NCBI RefSeq assembly: GCF_042649825.1
Contig: NZ_JBHSAB010000001.1
Location: forward strand, 310,001-374,000
DNA length: 64,000 nucleotides
Source of the DNA: Legionella_C dresdenensis
Lineage (GTDB): Bacteria; Pseudomonadota; Gammaproteobacteria; Legionellales; Legionellaceae
Reading direction: 5' to 3'
Of the stretch, positions 32,583-41,253 are shown piece after piece. Under the pieces are notes generated by a model. It was given only the letters and a program-made list of their open reading frames with translations. It ran no database searches and was not told where the DNA came from. A program made the position numbers and the translations under genes. Within the stretch, counting starts at the first letter, position 1; each line of letters begins with the position of its first letter.

Positions 32583-34115
32583 ATGAAAATTATAAAAAAG
32601 TTAATTGTTTGCCTGCTCGTTCTCTTTTTAGCATTTACTACTTTTTTAGGGATTCTTTCAAAAACAATAAGCCCTGAAATTGTTCGGAAATATGTCAATA
32701 CCGAACTGACTGCCCTTACCTCACAGCCAGCGCAGATTAACGGCGATATTAGCTGGCAGTTGCTCCCCCTGCCTGGAATCAGACTTTCAGGAATAGAAAT
32801 CGGCAATACCAACAATAGTAAAAATTATTCTGTTGCTATTGAAAAACTGTTATTTAATTTAAAAATCGCTCCTTTATTACGCGGCAAGCTGGTTTTTAGC
32901 GAGATTAAGGCGAATGGTTTTAAGATTGAAATTAATTCCGACCTGCCCTGGTCTTCAATTCCCCCACTGAAACCGGAAGAAGAACCAAAACCGGCAGGAA
33001 TCAGGCAACGATTTGATATCGAAAGGCTGATTCTCAGTCGCGGTCAATTTGTTTTTATTGAAAACGGCAAGACCGTTAATCTGTCAGGAATCCAATTGTC
33101 TGCGGAAAACATTAATCTGAATCAGGACTCGGTTCAACTGCACCTGAAAACCAGGCTTCATTATCTTAATCCCGGTCAACATCAGGCGCATGGCAGCCTG
33201 CTCTTCAAAGGTTGTGCCAGCCTGAGTAAAGGCGTACTTGACAATCCAAAAAGCTTTTTACATTTAACCTCGCTTGATGGTCAGCTTACAGTCCGGGATT
33301 TGATTATTGACAAGGTAAGGATTAACAAGGCGAAGGCCGTCACTTCCTTTAAACACGGAATTCTACAGCTCAACCCGGTCACTATAGGGTTTTATCAAGG
33401 CGAGGCGATTGGTGATCTGCGTTACGAACCGACAGATAAGAACCTGCAATTAAACTTCGCCGCCAGCAACTTAAATAGTGGTTTGTTAACAAGCGATTTG
33501 TTTGACAGTGCCCTGTTAAAAGGAAAGCTTGATTTTTCACTGCACACCCAAAGCGTGTTGCATAAGGGATCCTGGCTAAACCGCACTGCGGGCAATGGTA
33601 AAATCAGTATTCGTGATGGTGCGCTAAGCACAGTTAATCTGCATAGTATTATGCAAAACGCCAGCAATACGCTTGGTCAGATTACCGGTTTAACAAAACC
33701 TGAACAAAGAAATATTAGTCAGGCGTTGTTAAACGTTTCAGCTGCAAATCAGGGCGAAACCCCGTTTGAGATCGCGAGCATGCAGTATCAGTTAAATAAT
33801 AACGTTTTGCGCAGCGATAACCTGTTTTTAAAAACCGCCATCCTCAAATTGAAAGGAAACGGCCAGCTTCGGCTTGACTCTTATAACCTGTCAGGCGCTA
33901 TTCTGGCTTATGTAATAGCGCCAGATGCCAACATGAATCAAATCCAGCAACTGCTTGGCGGTTATTTTCCTCTCACTGTCAGCGGAACGTTAACTCAACC
34001 GGTTATTTTGCCTGATTTAAAAAAAATTAACCCGACGCTGACTCAAATGTGGTTAAAGGAGAGGTTAACCAAACCGGTTATTAAATTGAAGGAACAATTA
34101 AAGGCACTGTTTTAA
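32583..34115 (+). CDS. AsmA-family protein
   Basis: A 510-residue protein starting at the ATG at 32583. An in-frame TTG at 32529 is rejected because it is the -35 box. Residues 1-27 form an uncleaved N-terminal membrane anchor (KKLIVCLLVLFLAFTTFLG). The rest lies in the periplasm, with AsmA features near the N-terminus (INGDISWQLLPLPGIRLSGIEIG) and the C-terminal repeating-groove domain (GNGKISIRDGALSTVNL; LTVSGTLTQPVILPDL). AsmA-like proteins are thought to carry lipids between membranes or limit outer-membrane assembly. mutY begins immediately after the stop, so the two are co-transcribed. Confidence 0.87.
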   Translation: MKIIKKLIVCLLVLFLAFTTFLGILSKTISPEIVRKYVNTELTALTSQPAQINGDISWQLLPLPGIRLSGIEIGNTNNSKNYSVAIEKLLFNLKIAPLLRGKLVFSEIKANGFKIEINSDLPWSSIPPLKPEEEPKPAGIRQRFDIERLILSRGQFVFIENGKTVNLSGIQLSAENINLNQDSVQLHLKTRLHYLNPGQHQAHGSLLFKGCASLSKGVLDNPKSFLHLTSLDGQLTVRDLIIDKVRINKAKAVTSFKHGILQLNPVTIGFYQGEAIGDLRYEPTDKNLQLNFAASNLNSGLLTSDLFDSALLKGKLDFSLHTQSVLHKGSWLNRTAGNGKISIRDGALSTVNLHSIMQNASNTLGQITGLTKPEQRNISQALLNVSAANQGETPFEIASMQYQLNNNVLRSDNLFLKTAILKLKGNGQLRLDSYNLSGAILAYVIAPDANMNQIQQLLGGYFPLTVSGTLTQPVILPDLKKINPTLTQMWLKERLTKPVIKLKEQLKALF

Positions 34116-35180
34116 ATGACGAATACCCCACTTTCTTTTAGCAACAGATTGCTCGACTGGTTTGATCTCCACGGCCGCAAAAACCTGCCCTGGCAACATC
34201 CGCGCAGCGCTTACCGGGTATGGATTTCAGAAATTATGCTCCAACAAACCCAGGTGCAGACTGTCATCCCCTATTTTGAACGCTTCATGGCGCGCTTTCC
34301 AACTCTGCAAGTACTGGCTGACAGTGATGAAGATCAGGTTCTGGCTTATTGGTCAGGGTTGGGGTATTACAGCCGGGCCCGTAATATTCATAAAACCGCA
34401 CAATTAATCTGCCAGCAATGGCAAGGAATTTTTCCTGAAACCATTACAGGATTAACAAACCTGCCCGGAATTGGCGAAACTACCGCAGCAGCTATTCTCT
34501 CGCAGGCATTTAATAAACCTGCCGCGATTCTTGACGGCAATGTCAAACGGGTTTTAAGCCGTCATTTTATGGTAGACGGTTTTCCCGAGCAAAGTGCGGT
34601 GAAAAAACGGTTATGGCAGTTGGCCAGAGAATCGATGCCAGAGCAACGTTGTGCCGATTACACTCAGGCCATTATGGATCTTGGCGCGACTTGCTGTACT
34701 AAAAAACCTGACTGCGCCAGCTGTCCGTTGAACCAGACCTGTCTGGCATACCGGGAGCAAAAAGCCCATCTTTACCCTTATAAAAAAGCTCGTAAGGCTC
34801 TTCCTGAAAAGCACGAACAGTTTTTACTGCTCTACAACGACCAGCAGCAAATTTATCTTGAAAAAAGGCCGCCAAGCGGAATCTGGGGCGGGTTATGGTG
34901 TCTGCCTGCAATCGATCAAAGGCAGAATGCAACTGAGTTCGTTCAAACACAATATGGCTTGTCAGCAACTAACACCATTGCCCTGACCGAAATCAAACAT
35001 ACCTTCAGCCATTTTCACCTGTATATCAAAGCAATGGCGTTGAAAATTACATCCAACGCCACTGACAGAGTTTGCGAGAGTAAAGGCAAATGGCTGGAAA
35101 TAACGGAACTCGAAAATCTCGGACTCGCCAAACCGGTAAACGACGTTATCACCTGTTTTTATCAAAATATTTCAAAATGA
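34116..35180 (+). CDS. mutY: Adenine DNA glycosylase MutY
   Basis: A 354-residue protein. Catalytic E39 lies in SEIMLQQTQV, the helix-hairpin-helix is LPGIGETTAAAI (116-127), and the catalytic aspartate is D140 (ILDGNVKR). The [4Fe-4S] loop is C193-X6-C200-X2-C203-X5-C209. A C-terminal NUDIX-like domain (about 230-350) reads 8-oxoG. It removes A opposite 8-oxoG in base-excision repair. The ATG abuts the asmA-like stop with no gap and only a weak Shine-Dalgarno sequence, so translation probably depends on the upstream gene. Confidence 0.96.
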   Translation: MTNTPLSFSNRLLDWFDLHGRKNLPWQHPRSAYRVWISEIMLQQTQVQTVIPYFERFMARFPTLQVLADSDEDQVLAYWSGLGYYSRARNIHKTAQLICQQWQGIFPETITGLTNLPGIGETTAAAILSQAFNKPAAILDGNVKRVLSRHFMVDGFPEQSAVKKRLWQLARESMPEQRCADYTQAIMDLGATCCTKKPDCASCPLNQTCLAYREQKAHLYPYKKARKALPEKHEQFLLLYNDQQQIYLEKRPPSGIWGGLWCLPAIDQRQNATEFVQTQYGLSATNTIALTEIKHTFSHFHLYIKAMALKITSNATDRVCESKGKWLEITELENLGLAKPVNDVITCFYQNISK

Positions 35181-35291
35181 TACTGATGCAGCAGGGAGCT
35201 GATCCGGTGACACTGCCATTACCAAAAACTGCTGGCTATCTGGCGGGTTTTACAGTAGTTTATTGCTCTTAAGCAATTTTCTTCTATTTTC

Positions 35292-36248
35292 ATGGCACTG
35301 TTAATTTTATTATTAAGCCTGATTGCCTTGATTTGGGCATCGCATCAACTCATCAATGGCGCGGCGGGGATCGCGAATTATTATAATCTGTCGCCTATGC
35401 TAACCGGCTTTACTCTGGTGGCGCTTGGAACCTCCACGCCGGAGATCATGATTGCGATTAATGCGGCTATGGATGGGGTTAATGATATTGCGCTGGGTAA
35501 TGCCATTGGTACCAATATTGCCAATATTGGCCTGATTCTTGGAATAATTGCCTTGCTTCGGCCGTTGAATATGCAGTCATCGTTTTTACGCCGTGAATTC
35601 CCGCTCTTGTTTATTGCGATGTTGTTTACGTATTCGTTAATGCTGGATGGTTATCTGGGGGTTGTGGACAGTTGCCTTTCATTAGCAGCCTGTGTCGTGT
35701 TTATCGGCTATATTCTTTATATCTCTGCCCCTAACCAACTACAAAAAAAGGTAACCGAGAGCATTCGCCAGGCCGTGATGAGCAGACATAGCCTGAAAAG
35801 TTATGTGTTGAGCTTTGTAACAGGAATTATCGTGTTATCGCTCAGCGCTGATTTGTTAATTAAAAAAACAATGCTGATTGCCCATACCCTTGGCCTTGAC
35901 GAACTGTTTGTAAGCCTGACGGTTATTGCATTGGGTAGCAGCCTGCCGGAGCTCGCCACTGCGCTAATCGCTGCCCGTAAAGGCGCTGATGATATTGCGA
36001 TTGGTACTATTCTTGGTGCAAATTTATTTAATCTGATCGCCGTGATGGCGTTTCCAGGCATTATCCATCCCTCAGCGATAAGCCATGCGATTTTATGGCG
36101 CGATATGCCGGTTATGTTTATTACAACGTTTATTCTGTTCTGGATTAATGCCCGCCGTGCGCGCAAAATCACACGTTGGCATGGCGGCTTGCTGATTCTG
36201 GTTTATATTTGCTATATGATTTCACTCGTTGTGTGCGCGATTCATTAA
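35292..36248 (+). CDS. Ca2+/Na+ antiporter (CaCA family, YrbG-like)
   Basis: A 318-residue membrane protein with about ten hydrophobic segments. The two inverted alpha repeats are visible: ALGTSTPEIMIAINAA...GNAIGTNIANI in the first half and ALGSSLPELATALIAA...GTILGANLFN in the second; acidic E and N/T residues there bind the cation. It would exchange Ca2+ for Na+ or H+ at the inner membrane. The ATG lacks a strong ribosome-binding site. Its last 27 nt overlap the end of the opposing lipoprotein gene. Confidence 0.9.
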   Translation: MALLILLLSLIALIWASHQLINGAAGIANYYNLSPMLTGFTLVALGTSTPEIMIAINAAMDGVNDIALGNAIGTNIANIGLILGIIALLRPLNMQSSFLRREFPLLFIAMLFTYSLMLDGYLGVVDSCLSLAACVVFIGYILYISAPNQLQKKVTESIRQAVMSRHSLKSYVLSFVTGIIVLSLSADLLIKKTMLIAHTLGLDELFVSLTVIALGSSLPELATALIAARKGADDIAIGTILGANLFNLIAVMAFPGIIHPSAISHAILWRDMPVMFITTFILFWINARRARKITRWHGGLLILVYICYMISLVVCAIH

Positions 36249-36572
36249 TTGCCCTGGATATTCCGGGGTTCTTTTTAATATTTTTAGTGCCTGGATTGCC
36301 TCAGGTTGGCCTGCTTTGGCTGCCTTGCAAATCCAGAACCAGGCTTTTTTGCGGTTTTCTACCACCCCTTGCCCGTAATAATACATATACCCTATTGCAT
36401 ATTGCGCATCCGGCTGCCCTTTTACCGCTTCAGGTTTTAACAGGACGAATGCGCTGCGATACTGCTGGGCCCGGAAGCAATTAATCCCCTCGACAAAATT
36501 ATGTTGTTTGACGCAACCTGTCATTATGGCAAGAAAAACAATCAAAAAAGTTATTCTCAGCACGCTTTTCAT
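36222..36572 (-). CDS. Sel1-repeat lipoprotein
   Basis: A 116-residue protein starting at the ATG at 36572, which GGAG precedes; the ATG five codons earlier overlaps that GGAG. The lipoprotein signal MKSVLRITFLIVFLAIMTGC places the acylated cysteine at residue 20. One Sel1-like repeat follows (GQPDAQYAIGYMYYYGQGV ... AWFWICKAAKAGQ). Sel1 repeats mediate protein contacts. Its start overlaps or abuts the end of lspC, so the two form a unit and it may aid type II secretion (inference). Confidence 0.82.
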   Translation of the reverse strand: MKSVLRITFLIVFLAIMTGCVKQHNFVEGINCFRAQQYRSAFVLLKPEAVKGQPDAQYAIGYMYYYGQGVVENRKKAWFWICKAAKAGQPEAIQALKILKRTPEYPGQLMNRAHNE

Positions 36573-36576
36573 AAAC

Positions 36577-37086
36577 TCAGTCTCCATTTAATGGCTGTGC
36601 AGGCCTGTCGAAAATCAATTCGTTTTTGGGCAGGCTCAGGCTTTCAAGCGCACCATTGTGTAAAACAACGATACCGTTTTCGGTAATCCGCTTAATCACA
36701 GCTCCACCAGGTACTGTATCGCCAATAACATAGGTTTTTTCCTCGCCCTGCGCTGCTTTCAGCAGAACCTGGCTCTCGTCTTCTTTTTCAGAATACATAA
36801 TCCCCAGCACGCTTAGATCGAGCCTGGATTGTTTAATATCAGCATTATTAATGTCAGGCACATAGTTACCGAACAGAGGGTTAGTAAAAACAGGCGAGTT
36901 CGCGGAAAGAGCCGCCTCCTGTTTGCTAACGGTTACCGGACTTGGCGTTATCGGCACGCTGCTATCCTGCCTGACAAGCTCAAATAACTGGATTATAAAC
37001 AAAATCCCTGCAACGACAATAACCGCCAGCGCAATCATTTTGCCGGGATCATTGATTGAGGTTAATAATAATTTATTGGCTTTCAT
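36577..37086 (-). CDS. lspC: Type II secretion inner-membrane protein GspC/LspC
   Basis: A 169-residue protein with one N-terminal transmembrane helix (about 16-38) and a periplasmic part. The GspC HR domain is visible at about 65-165 (NPLFGNY, then LDLSVLGIMYSEKEDESQVL, YVIGDTVPGGAVIKRI, VVLHNGALESLSLPK). No PDZ domain follows, giving a short form. GspC links the inner-membrane platform to the outer-membrane secretin of the type II system. The remaining gsp genes are not in this window, as in Legionella where lspC is separate from the main cluster. ATG at 37086 is used; a TTG one codon earlier is less likely. Confidence 0.85.
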   Translation of the reverse strand: MKANKLLLTSINDPGKMIALAVIVVAGILFIIQLFELVRQDSSVPITPSPVTVSKQEAALSANSPVFTNPLFGNYVPDINNADIKQSRLDLSVLGIMYSEKEDESQVLLKAAQGEEKTYVIGDTVPGGAVIKRITENGIVVLHNGALESLSLPKNELIFDRPAQPLNGD

Positions 37087-37166
37087 CAAACTATTCGTTA
37101 TAAATTAGCAGTTAACGTTAACACGATTTGGCATTATTAGGTATATCATAAATAAGGATTGTTAAA

Positions 37167-38162
37167 ATGCAAAACCCGATGGAACAACCGCATATTCAGC
37201 TGGCAATCATGTCGCGCTGGTATGTCGTCTCGCGCGCCATACACACTGTAGCTCAGTTAGGGGTTGCCAATCATATGGCAGATACGCCTGTTGCAAGCGA
37301 AGCGATTGCCAGGCTGGTTAATGCCAATCCGCAAATGCTTGATCGGCTGTTACGTTTTTTAAGCGCTTACGGTATTTTTAGCAGGCACGGCAATAGCTAC
37401 GCGCTAACCGCATTATCAAAACCATTACGGGATGATGCGCCGAATTCTGTTCGAGATGTTATCCGGATGGTGGATGACAGCTGGTGGCAGGCTTTTTCAC
37501 AATTGGATAAAGGTCTGCAACAGGGAGAGTCTGCTTTCAGCTTACAACACCATGAAGATTTTTTCAGTTTTCTGGCTAATCACCCTGAAAAGCAAAATAA
37601 CTTTGATCGTGGAATGGCGAAATTATCGACTTTTGATGATAGCGCAGTCAGTAAAGCAGTTGATTTTTCCCAATGTGAAACCATTGTTGATATGGGCGGC
37701 GGCCGCGGCGGTTTAAGTAAAGCACTTGCCCAACATTATCCCTCGCTGCAAGTTACCCTGTTTGACAGCCCGGCAGTAATCAACCAGTTGTCTGCCAGTG
37801 ATTTTCCGGCTCAAGTCACCTTACAGGCCGGGAACTTTTTTGAGGCTATTCCACAGGCTCAGGCTTATATTTTTAAAGGGGTATTGCATGATTTCAGTGA
37901 TGAACTGATGCATAAAATATTATCCAACTGCGCAGCCCGCATGCCTGCCGATGCCCGGTTATTTATTGCGGAGCAAGTTATGCCTGATGATGATAAACCG
38001 CACCCGAATAAAACGATGGATATTGTAATGATGGCATTACTTAACGGCCGGCAGCGAACTCTGACTGAATGGCAGCAAATTATTGAGCCATCGGGGTTTC
38101 AGTTTAAGGCGGCTTATGTGACAGATACATTGTTTACGGTTATGGAATTTCTGCGGGCGTAA
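37167..38162 (+). CDS. SAM-dependent O-methyltransferase (COMT-like)
   Basis: A 331-residue class II O-methyltransferase. The N-terminal dimerisation helix bundle (SRAIHTVAQLGVANHM, LDRLLRFLSAYGIF) precedes a Rossmann SAM domain with motif I VDMGGGRGGLSKAL at about 173-186. A family KGVLHDFSD segment carries the usual catalytic-base histidine. Such enzymes methylate small phenolic or amine hydroxyls in secondary metabolism. AAGGAT precedes the ATG. It is divergent from lspC and upstream of an IS5 remnant; the FAD oxidase and HDO-like genes lie beyond, so a metabolic link is possible but not shown. Confidence 0.85.
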   Translation: MQNPMEQPHIQLAIMSRWYVVSRAIHTVAQLGVANHMADTPVASEAIARLVNANPQMLDRLLRFLSAYGIFSRHGNSYALTALSKPLRDDAPNSVRDVIRMVDDSWWQAFSQLDKGLQQGESAFSLQHHEDFFSFLANHPEKQNNFDRGMAKLSTFDDSAVSKAVDFSQCETIVDMGGGRGGLSKALAQHYPSLQVTLFDSPAVINQLSASDFPAQVTLQAGNFFEAIPQAQAYIFKGVLHDFSDELMHKILSNCAARMPADARLFIAEQVMPDDDKPHPNKTMDIVMMALLNGRQRTLTEWQQIIEPSGFQFKAAYVTDTLFTVMEFLRA

Positions 38163-38372
38163 AAGAGGGCGACTTTACTCCAGGTCGTCTCCGCAATGTG
38201 AAGTATCTCAATAATAGTGAAGGTCTTCAGGCACTAGAGATACTTCTGCCTCGATTGAAAAAGCTCTTATAACACTATTGGCATTAATTAGTCAAGTAAC
38301 CAGCCAACGTCCCTGAAGTTTTTTTAAACATCATTTAATCTGAATTGAGCATAGATTTTTCGATTTCACTTC

Positions 38373-38450
38373 GATCTGCCCCCTCTCCCGCGAAAGGAAC
38401 TTGAATAATTTACTGATGATCCTTCGCGGGAGAGGGTTGGGGAGAGGGAA
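38373..38450. repeat. Left copy of a 78-nt inverted repeat flanking the IS5 remnant
   Basis: This segment contains two CTCTCCCGCG/CGCGGGAGAG-type arms and is repeated in inverted orientation at 38778-38855 with only a few differences. The pair brackets the transposase fragment. The full gene-free stretch 38163-38930 holds these repeats, the fragment, and otherwise nothing recognised. Confidence 0.7.
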
Positions 38451-38655
38451 TGTCACGAATGGTAATAGATGATGCGCTTTGGACAAATTTAAAAGAATTA
38501 TTACCAAAGCCTAAAGGGAGGTATGGGACAGATGATCGCTTATTTGGAAGCTGTTTGCTGGCTCCTTCGAACAGGGGCTGCCTGGCGTGACTTACCATTA
38601 GACTATGGCATTGGAAAAGTGTTTACAATCGATATAACAATTGGTCTAGAGTAAT
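38450..38655 (+). pseudogene. IS5-family transposase remnant, frameshifted
   Basis: From ATG at 38450 the frame reads MSRMVIDDALWTNLKELLPK, then KGRYGTDDRLF, the usual start of IS5-group transposases. It then shifts near 38546. In other frames it continues as EAVCWLLRTGAAWRDLPLDYG, then after a second shift as YNRYNNWSRV. At least two small indels therefore break the gene, and the catalytic DDE region is missing. Only the N-terminal quarter or so remains. Confidence 0.75.
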
Positions 38656-38777
38656 CGGCTAAACCCAATAGAGCATGATTCACATATCTATAAAAGGTAA
38701 TACCATAGATGCTGCTCTGTAAGGGTGCTTTGCCTACGTAACTTCTTTGCGCGTTGCCTCAGTATCAATTTGTCCAC

Positions 38778-38855
38778 TTCCCTCTCCCCAACCCTCTCCC
38801 GCGAAGAACCATCAGTATACTATTCAAGTTCCTTTCGCGGGAGAGGGAGCAGATC
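38778..38855. repeat. Right copy of the 78-nt inverted repeat
   Basis: It is the reverse complement of 38373-38450 with about half a dozen differences; the strings ACTTGAATA and GGGTTGGGGAGAGGG are shared. With its partner it could fold the intervening transcript into a very long stem. Confidence 0.7.
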
Positions 38856-38930
38856 GGGATAAATTTAAAAATCTGTGCTTTAAATAAACAAAAAATAACT
38901 CTAGGAACGTCACCTAGTAAAACACTAAAT

Positions 38931-40319
38931 TTACGTTTTTTTATTGTGTAATAATGAACAGAATATCCCTTGCGGATCTAATTCTTTTTTTAATTCAATC
39001 CACTGTTGATATCGACTGCCGAAATGGCGTTGCCAGTACTCTTCCGATAGTTTGTCGCCGAGATAGCCGGACAAATAGCGTTTTCCGCCGGCATCGAGAA
39101 AACGGTTGTCCAATAGTTTTATCGCGTCGAGGCTGCCGGGTATTAATGCTTCGGTAAGGCCTGGGGTCAAGATCATGAGGGAGTAACAGTCACTGCCATC
39201 AGGCAGCATAAAAAAATTGCTGTGCTTTAAATCGGCGACTGGAACAACTTGTACTACAGTCGCATAGTAAAGCGGAAGGCTGTTCAGTACCTCATCGAGA
39301 TTGTCTCCCAATTGCCGGCGGCTGATAAAGCACTCATACCAAGGGTGGGCCTGTTCCCATTGGCCAGTCATTTTCATCGCGGCAAAACGGGAATCGTGTC
39401 GATGCATATAGGATTCTATTGTTTCATCCTGAGTATACAGAATTTTCCATGGCTCAGGGTTGGTATTAAATTCAGCAAATTCTGGTGGATTTTTATCAAA
39501 CTCTATAGAAACATGCAGAGCATAAAACCACTGTGCAAAAGGCAACCGTCTATCGCCGGCAAGTTTTGCCCCTTGTACCGCCGGTGAGCAGAAGGACTCC
39601 ATATAGTCAGCTTTTCCTTTAAACTGCTCAATTGCATTAAGCCAATTGTCTTTATCCAGATAGAGTAGAAAAAAAGTCCTGACATGGGATTTACAGGCTC
39701 TAAGAGCAATATTGGCTTTGGTAATGATTCCAAACCGCCCCTGACCGCCAAGACAGGCCTGCATAAGCGGAGAGGTTTCGTTAACTTGCTGCAGTTCGCC
39801 GCTGGCAGTCATTACTTCCAGCTCATTGACATTGGCAACCGCACTGCCATAACGAAATGATGCCGCCCCTACTCCACCGGCTGACAGTACGCCTGCAACA
39901 GACAGATTGCAATTATATGGTACCACCTTTGGCACCAGCTTCTGCTGCATGGTTTTAGCCAGCAGATCGGCCCATGATGCATTGGCATCAACCCAGACAG
40001 ATTGCTGTGCAGGCTCATCGACCCGGTTAAAATTGCTCATGCCGATTACCAGACCATTTGGCAAAGGCAAAGATTGTCCGCATTGACTCATACCATTGCC
40101 GCGGATAGTAACCGGTAGTCCGTGCTGGTTGGCGTAGAGAATAATCTGCTTGAGTTCTGCCGCATCGGAAGGAATAAAAACGGCAGCCGGCTGGCTGCTT
40201 TTTAAATGGCCGAAATCATGCTGGAATGAAACAGGCAAATGCTCGCCATTGAGCATTGCCTGATTCAACAGTTGATTACACTGCCTGATCTGCGACGTAT
40301 TCCACTGCGTTTGCTGCAT
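38931..40319 (-). CDS. FAD-binding (PCMH-type) oxidase
   Basis: A 462-residue flavoprotein oxidase or dehydrogenase of the vanillyl-alcohol oxidase/cytokinin dehydrogenase fold. The FAD domain (about 35-210) has PVTIRGNGMSQCGQSLPLPN, the segment that normally holds or precedes the flavin site, and LSAGGVGAASFRYGSAVANV. A cap and a C-terminal YLGDKLSEEYWQRHFG region follow. The typical RGxGHS histidine for 8-alpha linkage reads GMSQCGQS here, so covalent attachment is doubtful. Its start lies 44 nt inside the upstream HDO-like gene, in another frame, so they are coupled. The substrate is unknown. Confidence 0.82.
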   Translation of the reverse strand: MQQTQWNTSQIRQCNQLLNQAMLNGEHLPVSFQHDFGHLKSSQPAAVFIPSDAAELKQIILYANQHGLPVTIRGNGMSQCGQSLPLPNGLVIGMSNFNRVDEPAQQSVWVDANASWADLLAKTMQQKLVPKVVPYNCNLSVAGVLSAGGVGAASFRYGSAVANVNELEVMTASGELQQVNETSPLMQACLGGQGRFGIITKANIALRACKSHVRTFFLLYLDKDNWLNAIEQFKGKADYMESFCSPAVQGAKLAGDRRLPFAQWFYALHVSIEFDKNPPEFAEFNTNPEPWKILYTQDETIESYMHRHDSRFAAMKMTGQWEQAHPWYECFISRRQLGDNLDEVLNSLPLYYATVVQVVPVADLKHSNFFMLPDGSDCYSLMILTPGLTEALIPGSLDAIKLLDNRFLDAGGKRYLSGYLGDKLSEEYWQRHFGSRYQQWIELKKELDPQGIFCSLLHNKKT

Positions 40320-41031
40320 CTTTTTGTTTCCTTAATCGAGCCAGTTCCAATCGTCTGTTGCATGCAATCAGTAAACCATCAAACATTTTGCTGAATGCAT
40401 CATAACAGCGCTCTATCATTTTCAATGCTTCACGTCTAACGTCAACCGGCACATGACGCTCAAACAATTTCTTTTCCATCTCGTCTTCAAACAGCGCATG
40501 CGCCATTTCCACTTCCAGATGTGAGCTTGAGAAATATTTCAAATTATGATCTTCACCGGTTTTCTTCACTTGTTTTACCACTTTTTCAAAGAAAACATGA
40601 CCTGAAGATTCAAGGGTTAATAACAGGGCAATATTTAACAACTCATTTTCCGCTTTGTATATTTCTGACATGATAGAGTAAGCGGCATCGCGAGTAATCT
40701 GTGTTTCCTTGCTATAAAGCGAGGCAACATCATCATTATTGCATGAACTATCGCCGCTGGCAGCGCCCATATATTTTTTATCATGTAAAAACCACTTTTC
40801 ATGACCGGCATCTTCCAGTCTGTGGTGCCTTGCTACTTTTTTAAGGTAGGGATCTGTAACCCGCTCTTCGTTGATCCGTAAAATATCCTGAAAAGTCATA
40901 GCCCAGAATGTTAGTTCAGGCACAAAATAACTTATTTCTTCCAGGCTTTCCAACCCTTCTAATACTGCAAAGAAAGGATGATTCATAAACTCGTTTTGTT
41001 TAGAATCAATGTAGTCTTGTATAGCTTTCAT
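40276..41031 (-). CDS. Heme-oxygenase-like diiron (HDO/TenA-like) protein
   Basis: A 251-residue all-helical protein from the ATG at 41031, chosen because GGAGG lies 6 nt upstream; a longer frame to 41100 has no such site. Three helices hold carboxylate/histidine patterns expected of HDO-fold metal proteins: E73-x3-H77 (EDAGHE), E141-x3-H145 (ESSGH) and the HLEVEMAH stretch (171-178). HDO enzymes perform N-oxygenation, desaturation or C-C cleavage in small-molecule biosynthesis. It overlaps the FAD oxidase by 44 nt and lies downstream of kmo. The family call is mine from the motif pattern and is not certain. Confidence 0.6.
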   Translation of the reverse strand: MKAIQDYIDSKQNEFMNHPFFAVLEGLESLEEISYFVPELTFWAMTFQDILRINEERVTDPYLKKVARHHRLEDAGHEKWFLHDKKYMGAASGDSSCNNDDVASLYSKETQITRDAAYSIMSEIYKAENELLNIALLLTLESSGHVFFEKVVKQVKKTGEDHNLKYFSSSHLEVEMAHALFEDEMEKKLFERHVPVDVRREALKMIERCYDAFSKMFDGLLIACNRRLELARLRKQKDAANAVEYVADQAV

Positions 41032-41253
41032 GGCTGCCTCCGTGGCAAAATCATTCGTCAGATAGAATCTTGCAGAAGGTATGCCAACTTTTTTCACCAA
41101 ATGAAGCCTAAAAAGCTATTTTGAAGGTGTTTCGGACTGCAATATTAAATTAAAGGCAGCATAAAACCTCAGAAAGCGACAAAAAAATGCCTCTGATGAC
41201 AAAAATACGGCAAAAAATTAATCATTTACGTACTTGTTTTTCTTAAAAAAAGC

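Noticed and set aside
41032..41100. N-terminal extension of the HDO-like protein
   Set aside because: A GGAGG site 6 nt before the ATG at 41031 marks the start, and the upstream frame opens with TTG without such a site.
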